From Bryobacterales bacterium (GTDB lineage: Bacteria; Acidobacteriota; Terriglobia; Bryobacterales; Bryobacteraceae), in contig PLRS01000081.1 of assembly GCA_003164035.1 (NCBI GenBank), positions 62,001-126,000 on the forward strand: a stretch of DNA of 64,000 nucleotides, read 5' to 3'. The notes under the pieces are model-generated. The model worked only from the letters and a program-made list of their open reading frames with translations. It ran no database searches and had not been told where the DNA came from. Shown one piece after another: positions 49,869 to 57,885 of this stretch. The position numbers and the translations under genes were made by a program. Within the stretch, counting starts at the first letter, position 1; every line of letters starts with the position of its first letter.

Positions 49869-52034
49869 TCAGTCAGGCAGCGTGAACTTCGGCATCACAA
49901 AGCTGTAGGCGGTGTAACGCATTTCGCTCCAGGCCAGTTCGGGCAGAGGGTAGCCCGGAAACAGCGGCCTCGATACGGGTGTGAACTTCACCCGAACGCG
50001 GATGGCGTTGCGGCCTCCGGTCAAGGCAAGAGGGAGCAGGAATTCGTCGTCGCGGAAACGGCGGTTGGAGGTCTCGACGAAGTGCTGGGTGGCGCCGAGT
50101 TCCTGCCGGGCGCCGGGGTCAGAGAAAACGCAGGTGTTGGAGCCGGCCAGGTACCAGATGCCGGCCGGCTTCCACTCGCGCCGGCCCGCTCCGGCATCGG
50201 CCACGAAAACCTCCGCGCGCTGATTGGGAAACGAATAGTCTAGCTTTCGGCGGAGCATGACGCCGAAGTTGCTCGGGTCGATTCGCAGGGTGAACTCGGA
50301 GAACGTTTTGGTGGTGCGGCCACGATCGGTTTGGGCCGGGTAGATCTCGCGGCCGTTGAGCGTATCCGGCCCCCATTCATATCGCGAGGTGATTTGGTAA
50401 GGCGGGGAGGCGTCCGGAGACGCGTATCGATGGCGGCGCTCGCTGGCAGGGTCGCCAACGATCAGCTCATCGGTTTGGACCAGCGAGGGCGCGGGCAGGC
50501 CGTACCAGTAGGCGACGGTTTCGTAGTGCTCGGTGGATTCATTGTTACCGCCGTGCTCCAGTTGAATGCGCGCATTCCTGCCGAAGGGCATCAGGTCCGC
50601 CAGCAGGAAGCGATAGGCCGATTCGATTCTATCCTCGTCACTGACGGCCGCCTGGGCGCTCCGGGCGCCGGTGGGATGGCCGGCGAAGGGGAGAGTCATG
50701 GTTTCACCGCCCCAGTAATCCCCGCCGCCGCCCCACTCTTCGGTACCGGTGCCTTGGGCTTGCGGGGTGAGGCTGTCGTCGAAGAAGAAGCGCGGGTCGC
50801 CTTCCAGAGTATTGAGCACAGCGGCGTGAGAAAAGATGAAAGACGTGCCGACGAACTGGCCGGACCAGTCGCCGCCTCCTTCGGTGCGGGTGGTGTCGAG
50901 CAGCACCAGATCCTTGCCGGGCTCGGGCGAGGGATGGTCGCGATAGGTAGCGTGAAAATAGCCGACGTGATTGGGCGGATCGCGATACGGAGCGAAGCGG
51001 ACCTTCCAGTCGATATCCGCGATCGGCAGATCGGCGCCGGTGAGTTCGACCCGCGCGGAGCGAAAGAAGGGCATGGGGAAGTAACAGCTCAGGTAGACCC
51101 GGTCCGGACCGTAGCGGATCACCATGGGGAAGGACCGGACGAGATATTCGCGGTTGTCGCGGTTGTAGAGAACGCCCGCGCCGTAGAAAAGCCCGATGGG
51201 AGCGTCAATCGAGGCTGCCGCGCGGCCGTCCCAGGTGACGCGCAGCCGGACCCGGGAGAATTCCAGCGCCCGGTCGCGCGGGACGGAGAATTCGAGCGCC
51301 CGGAGCATCGTGGGGCCATCGGCGCGGCTCCAAACCGAGACAGTTCGGTCGGCGGGAACTTCGATTCGGCCGGATTGTTCGCGAATGCCGCCGGTGCCGG
51401 CCGGCGCCAGGTCGGTGCCGGAACGGTTGATAAGGTCGAGCACATCGGCGTCCGGCGGCGCGCCATCCCAAGACGAGATAGGGCGAGACAGCCTGGCGCC
51501 ATCGACGAACTGATGATAGATGTAATAGCCGGTTCCGTAAAACGTGCGCGAATAAGCCATCCGGAACGATTGGGTGAAGCCGATGGGCACCCAACTGAGG
51601 TCGGCGCCCTTGGTTTCCGCCCACGTCCACGCCAGCGGTTTGGGGAACGACCGTTCGGGCAGAAACGTGGAGCCTGGCGCGGGGTGCAGTGGATCGGCCG
51701 TGCTGGTTTCCTGGACGATGCGGTCGCGGTGGTCCACCTCGTAGTGCCAGGGACTGCCGTGCCAGTGGTTGTAGCGGACGAAGTAGAGGACGCCGGGCGA
51801 TTCCACGTCCAGGGTGACATTGAAATCGTCGGCCTGCTGATACAGGAAGTGAGAGGCGTCGGCGCTCTCGTTGCCGCCGCGCCGGTCGTAGGTGCTGCGC
51901 ATATAGGCCCGCGCGCCGATGCGCTGATAGGGCCAGCGCTCCCACTGGCGATAGGCATCGGCGCCGACCGGAATGGCAGGCGGCTGGGCAAGGGCGGAAG
52001 CAGCCAGGCCGAAGAGGCAAAGCGACCATTTCAT
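49869..52034 (-). CDS. Secreted DUF2961 (GH172-type) protein
   Basis: A 721-residue protein with a signal peptide (MKWSLCLFGLAASALAQPP). The double-jelly-roll DUF2961 is recognisable from GVLYFVRYNHWHGSPWHYEV, then APPDADVLDLINRSGTDLAP and GTGTEEWGGGGDYWGGETMT with the acidic residues used in GH172, and ESAYRFLLADLMPFGRNARI. GH172 enzymes act on furanose-containing glycans (alpha-fructofuranosidase, D-arabinofuranosidase) or difructose anhydrides. It is divergent from an alpha-galactosidase and TonB receptor, with only 87 bases between the starts, suggesting a shared regulatory region for glycan use. Confidence 0.88.
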   Translation of the reverse strand: MKWSLCLFGLAASALAQPPAIPVGADAYRQWERWPYQRIGARAYMRSTYDRRGGNESADASHFLYQQADDFNVTLDVESPGVLYFVRYNHWHGSPWHYEVDHRDRIVQETSTADPLHPAPGSTFLPERSFPKPLAWTWAETKGADLSWVPIGFTQSFRMAYSRTFYGTGYYIYHQFVDGARLSRPISSWDGAPPDADVLDLINRSGTDLAPAGTGGIREQSGRIEVPADRTVSVWSRADGPTMLRALEFSVPRDRALEFSRVRLRVTWDGRAAASIDAPIGLFYGAGVLYNRDNREYLVRSFPMVIRYGPDRVYLSCYFPMPFFRSARVELTGADLPIADIDWKVRFAPYRDPPNHVGYFHATYRDHPSPEPGKDLVLLDTTRTEGGGDWSGQFVGTSFIFSHAAVLNTLEGDPRFFFDDSLTPQAQGTGTEEWGGGGDYWGGETMTLPFAGHPTGARSAQAAVSDEDRIESAYRFLLADLMPFGRNARIQLEHGGNNESTEHYETVAYWYGLPAPSLVQTDELIVGDPASERRHRYASPDASPPYQITSRYEWGPDTLNGREIYPAQTDRGRTTKTFSEFTLRIDPSNFGVMLRRKLDYSFPNQRAEVFVADAGAGRREWKPAGIWYLAGSNTCVFSDPGARQELGATQHFVETSNRRFRDDEFLLPLALTGGRNAIRVRVKFTPVSRPLFPGYPLPELAWSEMRYTAYSFVMPKFTLPD

Positions 52035-52121
52035 TTTGAGAAACAGTCTACACCTTTGTAGATAATGGAATGTGTGCCGCGGGATCGCCGTAGGATTGCG
52101 ACCGCGAAGGGAGTCGGATCG

Positions 52122-54203
52122 ATGAGATTTTGGTCAATAGTCCCGGCCGCGATATTGCCGCTGGTTTCCTTTGCCGCGCCGCGAACGTGGACCATCGGCA
52201 ATGGCGAGATCGCCAGAACCCTGACGTTCAGCGAAACCTCCGGGCTGTACACCGAGCGGCTGAGCGATCTGCGCACGCACACCGATTTCATCGCGCCGGG
52301 AGCGCTCCGCATGGACATGGCCCAGGAGTTCTCTTTCCAGTGCGAGGGACACACCTGGCGCGGCGCCAGTTCGCAGTTTACGCTGGTGAGCGCCGCCGAG
52401 GAGCCTCTGCCAAACGGAAAGTCGCTCATCATCCGGCTGCGTCACAAGGAAATTCCGCTGGAAGTGTCGGCGATCTACAACGTTTACGATGGGCACCCGG
52501 CCATACGCAAATACCTGGTATTCCGCAATACCGGGTCCGCGCCATTGCAGTTGTCGCATTTGAATATAGAGGCCATCGGGCCGTCGGTCGGCCCGGCGGA
52601 CGAGACCACGCTGAACACGCAGTACGGCGCGATTCCGCGCGAGATCTTCTACACGGGCCGTTCGGAGGATGCCGGGCTTCTGATCGCCAACGGACGCACG
52701 GGCATCGGCCTGGCAATCCTGAGCGAAGTCCCGGGATACATGAAGCGCACCGAGATTGCCGGTTGGGACGACCCGGCACGCGTGCGCATCGGCGTCCTGT
52801 ACGATACCGATCTGATGCCGTTCGAGCGGTCTCTCGCGGCCGGGGAAGAATTCAGGACGGCCGCCGTTTCGCTGGTGAGCTTTCGAAACGGCGACGGCTT
52901 CCGCGATCCGCATTGGGTGCTGCCGTCGTACACTTCGAAGGTTCTGATGCGGAGAGTGAATCGGCACGGCGCGCCCTGGATCTACAACACGTGGGAACCG
53001 TTCGAACGGCGGATCGATCGCGATACGGTGCTCAAACTGCTCGACGTAGCCGGCGAAATGGGAATCGATATCTTCACCATCGACGACGGCTGGCAACAGG
53101 AATATGGCGAGAACGGGGTGAGCCTGACGAGCTTTCCGGACGGGCTGAAGTCCATTCAGGAGGCCATCGAGACGAAGGGGATGCGGCTTGGACTGTGGAT
53201 TCCCCTGGCGGCCATCGGCACATCCACGGCGGACTATCGCGCGCATCCGGAGTGGGCGGCGCTCGACCAGCAGGGGAAAGAGAAGATCACCTCCACGGCG
53301 GCGGGCCCGAAAGTGGTAATGTGTCTGGCAAGCCCCTATCGGGACTCCGCCGCCGACCGCGTCAACCAGGCGATTGAGCGGTTTCACCTGGCTTACGTGA
53401 AGCTGGACCTGACGACGATCTTCAATGCGTATGGCGAAGCGCCGGGGTGTTGGGCTAAGGGTCACAACCACGCGAACTGGGCCGAATCCCTGAACCTGAT
53501 CTACGAAGGCATCGCGTACGTGACAAATAAAATCTACCAGAAGCATCCGGATGTTCTTCTCGACCTGACCTTCGAACTCTGGGGCCAGAAACATGTCATC
53601 GACGCGGGATTGCTGGCGGCGGGCGATCTGGACTGGATGAGCAACGTCGACGACACCCGGCCCACTTCCGCCGGGCCGCTGCAGGCTCGCACCCTGCTTT
53701 ACCAACGCGCCCTATCCATGCCGGCCGAGAGTATGCTGATCGGCAATATTCACGGCGAGCTGCCCAGCATTCAGGAGAGCTTTGCGACGGCCATCGGCTC
53801 CGCGCCTCTGCTGCTTGGCGACCTGGGCAAACTGAGCGCCGCCGACCGCGAGTGGTACCACGAGAAGATCGCCTGGTTCAAGCACCTGCGAACAACCACG
53901 CCCATCAGCGAGAGCTTCTTTCCGCTCGGAAGCTGGCTGCAGCCGTCGCCGGCTAAATGGGATGGATTCGCACGTCTGGCCCGCACCGGGAGCGGAGTGA
54001 TCGCGGTCTTCCGTAACAAGTCGAACACGGCAACGGCGAACGTTCAACTACTCCTGATGCCGGAAGGCAAGTTCAAGATACACTCGGTGGTTATGAATAG
54101 AGATATGGGAGTCTTCACGAAGTCCGATTGGATCCGCGGCGTGCCAATCGCGTTTTCGGGTTCCGAACCGGTCGAGATACTCGAAGTTACGGTCGCGAAG
54201 TAA
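52122..54203 (+). CDS. GH36-type alpha-galactosidase
   Basis: A 693-residue secreted enzyme; ATG 52122 has AAGGGAG before it and starts a signal peptide (MRFWSIVPAAILPLVSFAA). The catalytic barrel of clan GH-D is visible: VLMRRVNRHGAPWIYNTWEP, DIFTIDDGWQQEYGENG, then the nucleophile aspartate at about residue 429 in AYVKLDLTTIFNAYGEA, and the acid/base region DWMSNVDDTRPTSAGPLQAR at about residue 510. It should release terminal alpha-galactose from oligosaccharides. Its stop is 1 base before the TonB receptor start, so the two form an operon for galactoside uptake. Confidence 0.9.
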   Translation: MRFWSIVPAAILPLVSFAAPRTWTIGNGEIARTLTFSETSGLYTERLSDLRTHTDFIAPGALRMDMAQEFSFQCEGHTWRGASSQFTLVSAAEEPLPNGKSLIIRLRHKEIPLEVSAIYNVYDGHPAIRKYLVFRNTGSAPLQLSHLNIEAIGPSVGPADETTLNTQYGAIPREIFYTGRSEDAGLLIANGRTGIGLAILSEVPGYMKRTEIAGWDDPARVRIGVLYDTDLMPFERSLAAGEEFRTAAVSLVSFRNGDGFRDPHWVLPSYTSKVLMRRVNRHGAPWIYNTWEPFERRIDRDTVLKLLDVAGEMGIDIFTIDDGWQQEYGENGVSLTSFPDGLKSIQEAIETKGMRLGLWIPLAAIGTSTADYRAHPEWAALDQQGKEKITSTAAGPKVVMCLASPYRDSAADRVNQAIERFHLAYVKLDLTTIFNAYGEAPGCWAKGHNHANWAESLNLIYEGIAYVTNKIYQKHPDVLLDLTFELWGQKHVIDAGLLAAGDLDWMSNVDDTRPTSAGPLQARTLLYQRALSMPAESMLIGNIHGELPSIQESFATAIGSAPLLLGDLGKLSAADREWYHEKIAWFKHLRTTTPISESFFPLGSWLQPSPAKWDGFARLARTGSGVIAVFRNKSNTATANVQLLLMPEGKFKIHSVVMNRDMGVFTKSDWIRGVPIAFSGSEPVEILEVTVAK

Positions 54204-54204
54204 T

Positions 54205-57200
54205 ATGCGGTTTGAAAGCCGGCCGTTGACACTTCTTATCTTGTTACTGGCGGTGATCGCCGGCGGCATTGCCGCGAACGCCCAGGTCACCGCCGCGATT
54301 TCGGGCAAAGTGGAAGATTCAGAGGGCGGCGCGGTGGAGGGCGCGGCGATCACAGTGACGAGCGTCGAAACCGGCGCGACGCGCACCGCGACAACCGATC
54401 AGAAAGGCAATTACACCGTGCTCTCGCTTCCGCTGGGGGCGCAGGAAGTGAAGGCGGAAAAGAAGGGCTTTCAAGCGGCTCTGCGGACCGGGGTCAGTTT
54501 GAAGGTGGGACAGCAAGCGGTGGTGAACCTACGGCTCGAAGTGGGCGGCCTGACCCAACAGGTGACGGTTTCCGAGGAGAACCCGCTGGTGAATACCACC
54601 ACGAGCCAGACCTCGGGCGTGGTCGACGAACGGGACGTGAAAGACCTGCCGCTCAACGGGCGCAGCTTCGACGATCTGATCGCCCTCAATCCGGGGGCCG
54701 TCAATTACGGCCTGAAGAGCGCCAATACCAGCACCAGCAACGGGAATACGTTCACCGTGGCGGGGCGCCGGCCGGCGGATAACATCGTGCTGTTGAACGG
54801 GATCGAATATACCGGATCGAGCCAGCTTGCCATTACTCCCGGAGGGGTGAGCGGTGAACTGCTGGGTATCGACGCCGTGCGCGAATTCAACGTACTTACC
54901 GATACTTACCCGGCGGAATACGGCAAACGGTCCGGCGCGCAAGTCACGGTGGTGACTCAGTCCGGAACCAATGCGCTGCACGGGTCGGTTTTTGAATTCC
55001 TACGCAACAGCCGCCTCGATGCCAAGAACTATTTCGACCAGGGCACGATCCCGCCTTTCCGCCGGAACCAGTTCGGCGGCGCGCTGGGCGGGCCTCTGAA
55101 GCGGGACAAGCTGTTCGTCTTCGGGAACTATGAGGGATTCCGTCAGTCGCTCGCGCTGAGCAACGTGGCCGTTGTACCCGATGGGTATGTCCGCCTGGGA
55201 GAGTTACCGAACGCCGCCACGGGTCTATACTCGACGCCCGCCAATCTCAACCCAGGGATGTTGAAATATATGTCCCTGTGGCCGGCCGCGAACGGTCCCG
55301 AGTTACTTGTCAATGGCGTCGCCAGCGGAGCGGCCTTGTCTTACAACCATCCGCTCGAAGCCATCCGGGAGGACTTCGGCACCATGCGAACCGATTACTC
55401 CATGGGCGCCCGCGACACTCTGACGGCCGCTTACACCATAGACGACGGCGATAGCCTGATACCGCAGGCCGATCCCCTGTTCGCGTCTTATTCGGCACTG
55501 CGCAGCCAGGTAGCCAGCCTGCAGGAAACGCATATCCTGTCTCCCTCGACGGTCGATACGTTCCGAGCGGGCTTTTCGCGCGCCGGTTATAATTTGGATC
55601 CGGTTTCGTTAGCCTCCTTCAGTCCGGACCTGGCCTTTGTTACCGGCGCGGGACCGGGTGGATTTACGATTGGCGGCGGAAATACGACCACCGGGTCGGC
55701 GGCTTTGACGGCGGCCGGTCCGAACAATGCCGCCGACGTCTGGAACCGCAGGAATCTGTATACTTTCTCGGACTCCGTCGATATCTTGAAGGGAAGGCAT
55801 CAGATCGGCGCCGGGGTTTGGTTTCAGCGCGTCGAGGACAACGAAAACGGAGCGTCGCGCACCACCGGCGCCGCCACTTTTGCCTCGCTGGCGACATTCC
55901 TGGCGGGAACCGTAACTACCTTTCAGGTGGTGCCCGACCCGAATGAACTGGGCTGGAGAAGCCTTTTCGGCGCATGGTATTTGGAAGACGCCATCCGGTT
56001 GCGCGGTAATCTCACGGTAGATCTTGGCGTCCGGCAGGAATTCACCAGCGGATGGAACGAGGAATCCAGCAGGGCCGCTAACTACATCACCAACGGCGCG
56101 GGCGTGCTCTTGACGGCTCCGCGAATATCGGGCTCCGCGTTCACCGCGAACAATGCCACCAGGCTGTTCGCGCCGCGCATCGGCCTGGCGTGGGACCCTT
56201 TCGGGAACGGCAATACCGCGATTCGAGCGGCGTTCGGCACTTACCATTCGCTCCTCGACGACCTGAGCTTTCTGCTGAATTCGCTGCCTCCCGCCAATGG
56301 CTCCGCCTCCTATTCCGGTGCGCTGCTGCCGCTGCTGCCAGTCAGCCCGGGCGTTCCGCCGCCGCCATCGTGCGGTCCGGGCGTGGCGGCGCCGTGCACC
56401 ACGTTCGCGCCGCAGGGAGTGCAGCCCAACGCGAAAACGCCGGCGGTGGAGGAATGGAATCTCACCATCGAGCGGCAGTTGAGCCCGAACACGGTGCTGC
56501 GGGTCGCTACTGTCGGATCGCACGGCTACCACGGACTGCTGAACGTCGATCCCAACAGCATTCCGGCGCAGGTTTGCGAGAGTTCGAGCGGTTGCGCGTC
56601 GGGCGGCAACGGCACGGCCATCGGCGGCGTGGCTCAGGGAGCGCTCTACATACCGGTACAGGCAACCCGGCCCAATCCTTATCTGGGAGCGGGTTTCTTC
56701 TGGTATACGGAGGGTAACAGCAGTTACAACGCGCTCCAGCTCGATCTGACGCGGCGCCTGAGCAAGGGTCTGCGGCTGCGCGCCAATTTTACCTGGTCGA
56801 AGAATCTCGACATGAATTCCGCGCCGACCGGGGCGCAGGCCAGCAATGAGGCGCAGATGATTATGGATCGCAACGATCTGCCCATGGACTGGGGACCATC
56901 GGCGCTCAACGTGGCCGCTCAGGCCAGTATATCGGCCACTTATGAACTGCCTTTCCCGAAAGTCAAGGGCCGAGTCAGTGGCCTCGCTCAAAGATTGGCG
57001 GGCGGTTGGCAATTGAATGCCATCGCCACTTTGCTGAGCGGGTTTCCGCTTACGCCGCAGGATGGGTCGAACCGCTCCGGCGACGGAGACACTCGGAACC
57101 CGGACCGGCCGTCGTTGAATCCGGCATTTTCGGGCCCGGTCGTTACCGGGAACCCGAATCGGTGGTTCAATCCCAATGCGTTCCTTCTTTCGACACCCGG

Positions 57201-57465
57201 CACCTGGGGCACGCTAGGCAGGGGGACATACAACGGGCCGGGGCTGGCGGATGTGGATCTGTCGCTGTTCAAGCGGATCGCGGTAACCGAAAAGACGAGC
57301 CTGCAGTTCCGGGCGGAGTGCTTCAACATACAGAACCGGGCTAACTTCGGGACACCCAATGCGATTGTGTTTTCGAGCGGCACGGTGAGTCCCTCGGCGG
57401 GATTGATATCGAGCACGGTAACCACGTCGCGGCAGATTCAGTTCGGGCTGAAGTTGATTTTCTAG
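54205..57465 (+). CDS. Oar-like TonB-dependent receptor
   Basis: A 1086-residue receptor. Signal peptide MRFESRPLTLLILLLAVIAG, then a carboxypeptidase-regulatory domain (ISGKVEDSEGGAVEGAAITV), a plug with DLPLNGRSFDDLIALNPGAV, and the barrel ending RQIQFGLKLIF. It follows the alpha-galactosidase stop with a single base between, so the genes are co-transcribed and likely import the released or parent oligosaccharide, or act in outer-membrane adhesion as Oar does. No conserved SusD partner is seen, as expected for Acidobacteriota. Confidence 0.93.
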   Translation: MRFESRPLTLLILLLAVIAGGIAANAQVTAAISGKVEDSEGGAVEGAAITVTSVETGATRTATTDQKGNYTVLSLPLGAQEVKAEKKGFQAALRTGVSLKVGQQAVVNLRLEVGGLTQQVTVSEENPLVNTTTSQTSGVVDERDVKDLPLNGRSFDDLIALNPGAVNYGLKSANTSTSNGNTFTVAGRRPADNIVLLNGIEYTGSSQLAITPGGVSGELLGIDAVREFNVLTDTYPAEYGKRSGAQVTVVTQSGTNALHGSVFEFLRNSRLDAKNYFDQGTIPPFRRNQFGGALGGPLKRDKLFVFGNYEGFRQSLALSNVAVVPDGYVRLGELPNAATGLYSTPANLNPGMLKYMSLWPAANGPELLVNGVASGAALSYNHPLEAIREDFGTMRTDYSMGARDTLTAAYTIDDGDSLIPQADPLFASYSALRSQVASLQETHILSPSTVDTFRAGFSRAGYNLDPVSLASFSPDLAFVTGAGPGGFTIGGGNTTTGSAALTAAGPNNAADVWNRRNLYTFSDSVDILKGRHQIGAGVWFQRVEDNENGASRTTGAATFASLATFLAGTVTTFQVVPDPNELGWRSLFGAWYLEDAIRLRGNLTVDLGVRQEFTSGWNEESSRAANYITNGAGVLLTAPRISGSAFTANNATRLFAPRIGLAWDPFGNGNTAIRAAFGTYHSLLDDLSFLLNSLPPANGSASYSGALLPLLPVSPGVPPPPSCGPGVAAPCTTFAPQGVQPNAKTPAVEEWNLTIERQLSPNTVLRVATVGSHGYHGLLNVDPNSIPAQVCESSSGCASGGNGTAIGGVAQGALYIPVQATRPNPYLGAGFFWYTEGNSSYNALQLDLTRRLSKGLRLRANFTWSKNLDMNSAPTGAQASNEAQMIMDRNDLPMDWGPSALNVAAQASISATYELPFPKVKGRVSGLAQRLAGGWQLNAIATLLSGFPLTPQDGSNRSGDGDTRNPDRPSLNPAFSGPVVTGNPNRWFNPNAFLLSTPGTWGTLGRGTYNGPGLADVDLSLFKRIAVTEKTSLQFRAECFNIQNRANFGTPNAIVFSSGTVSPSAGLISSTVTTSRQIQFGLKLIF

Positions 57466-57480
57466 GTGGTGAGTAAGTCG

Positions 57481-57509
57481 GCAACCGCTCCCTCACGGGC
57501 GCGGCTCGG
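57481..57509 (-). repeat. R1 interspersed repeat, copy 5
   Basis: GCAACCGCTCCCTCACGGGC continuing GCGGCTCGG, 15 bases after the receptor stop. Forms a near-perfect inverted pair with the copy at 57522-57550, twelve bases away, so the RNA would fold into a very long hairpin. Confidence 0.85.
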
Positions 57510-57521
57510 TTTTGCGCGTTT

Positions 57522-57550
57522 CCGAGCCGCGACCGCCAGGGAGCGGTTGC
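57522..57550 (+). repeat. R1 interspersed repeat, copy 6
   Basis: CCGAGCCGCGACCGCCAGGG continuing AGCGGTTGC, inverted relative to copy 5. The two copies differ at two or three positions. Confidence 0.85.
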
Positions 57551-57611
57551 TTTGTGGCCGTAATTCCGAAATCAAGTACTAAGCGTGAAAGGTTCCACCG
57601 GTGGAGCAGTG

Positions 57612-57857
57612 GCGTCGAGACGAGTCTCCGAACTCTTGAAGTCATGGAAATTGAGGTGAGCCGGGCTTCGAGCGGCCAGCGAGCCGCAGCCAGGAGGCGC
57701 GGGCCGTCCCCGCTGCATAACAACGTATGTGAGACAAGCGCCGGGATAAGTCCCGGCGTGGCAGACTGAGAGTCCGCTCCACGAGGGAGGGCTCAGCTCA
57801 TTTTCGTTGGCGGCGCGAAGGGCCAGGGCCACTTCAGGAGTTCGGAGTCTCGACGCG
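57612..57857. repeat. Possible MITE-like element with imperfect inverted ends
   Basis: GTCGAGACgagtCTCCGAAC then TCTTGAAGT (from 57612) is imperfectly inverted at 57832-57857 (ACTTCAGGAGTTCGGAGTCT then CGAC). The middle has a hairpin CGCCGGGA-taag-TCCCGGCG (57739-57758) and no plausible gene. The right end merges with an R2-type end at 57847-57882. Confidence 0.45.
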
Positions 57858-57882
57858 GCACGCAGGAGTGCGTGCGCCACGA
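57847..57882 (-). repeat. R2 repeat, copy C (end only)
   Basis: On the reverse strand GTGGCGCACGCACTCCTGCG continuing TGCCGCGTCGAGACTC, the same end sequence as copies A and B with two or three differences. It lies directly downstream of the kinase stop at 57886. Confidence 0.7.
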
Positions 57883-57885
57883 ACG

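Noticed and set aside
57512-57880. Short open frames in both directions between the receptor and kinase genes
   Set aside because: They cover repeat elements and have no recognisable motif or supported start.
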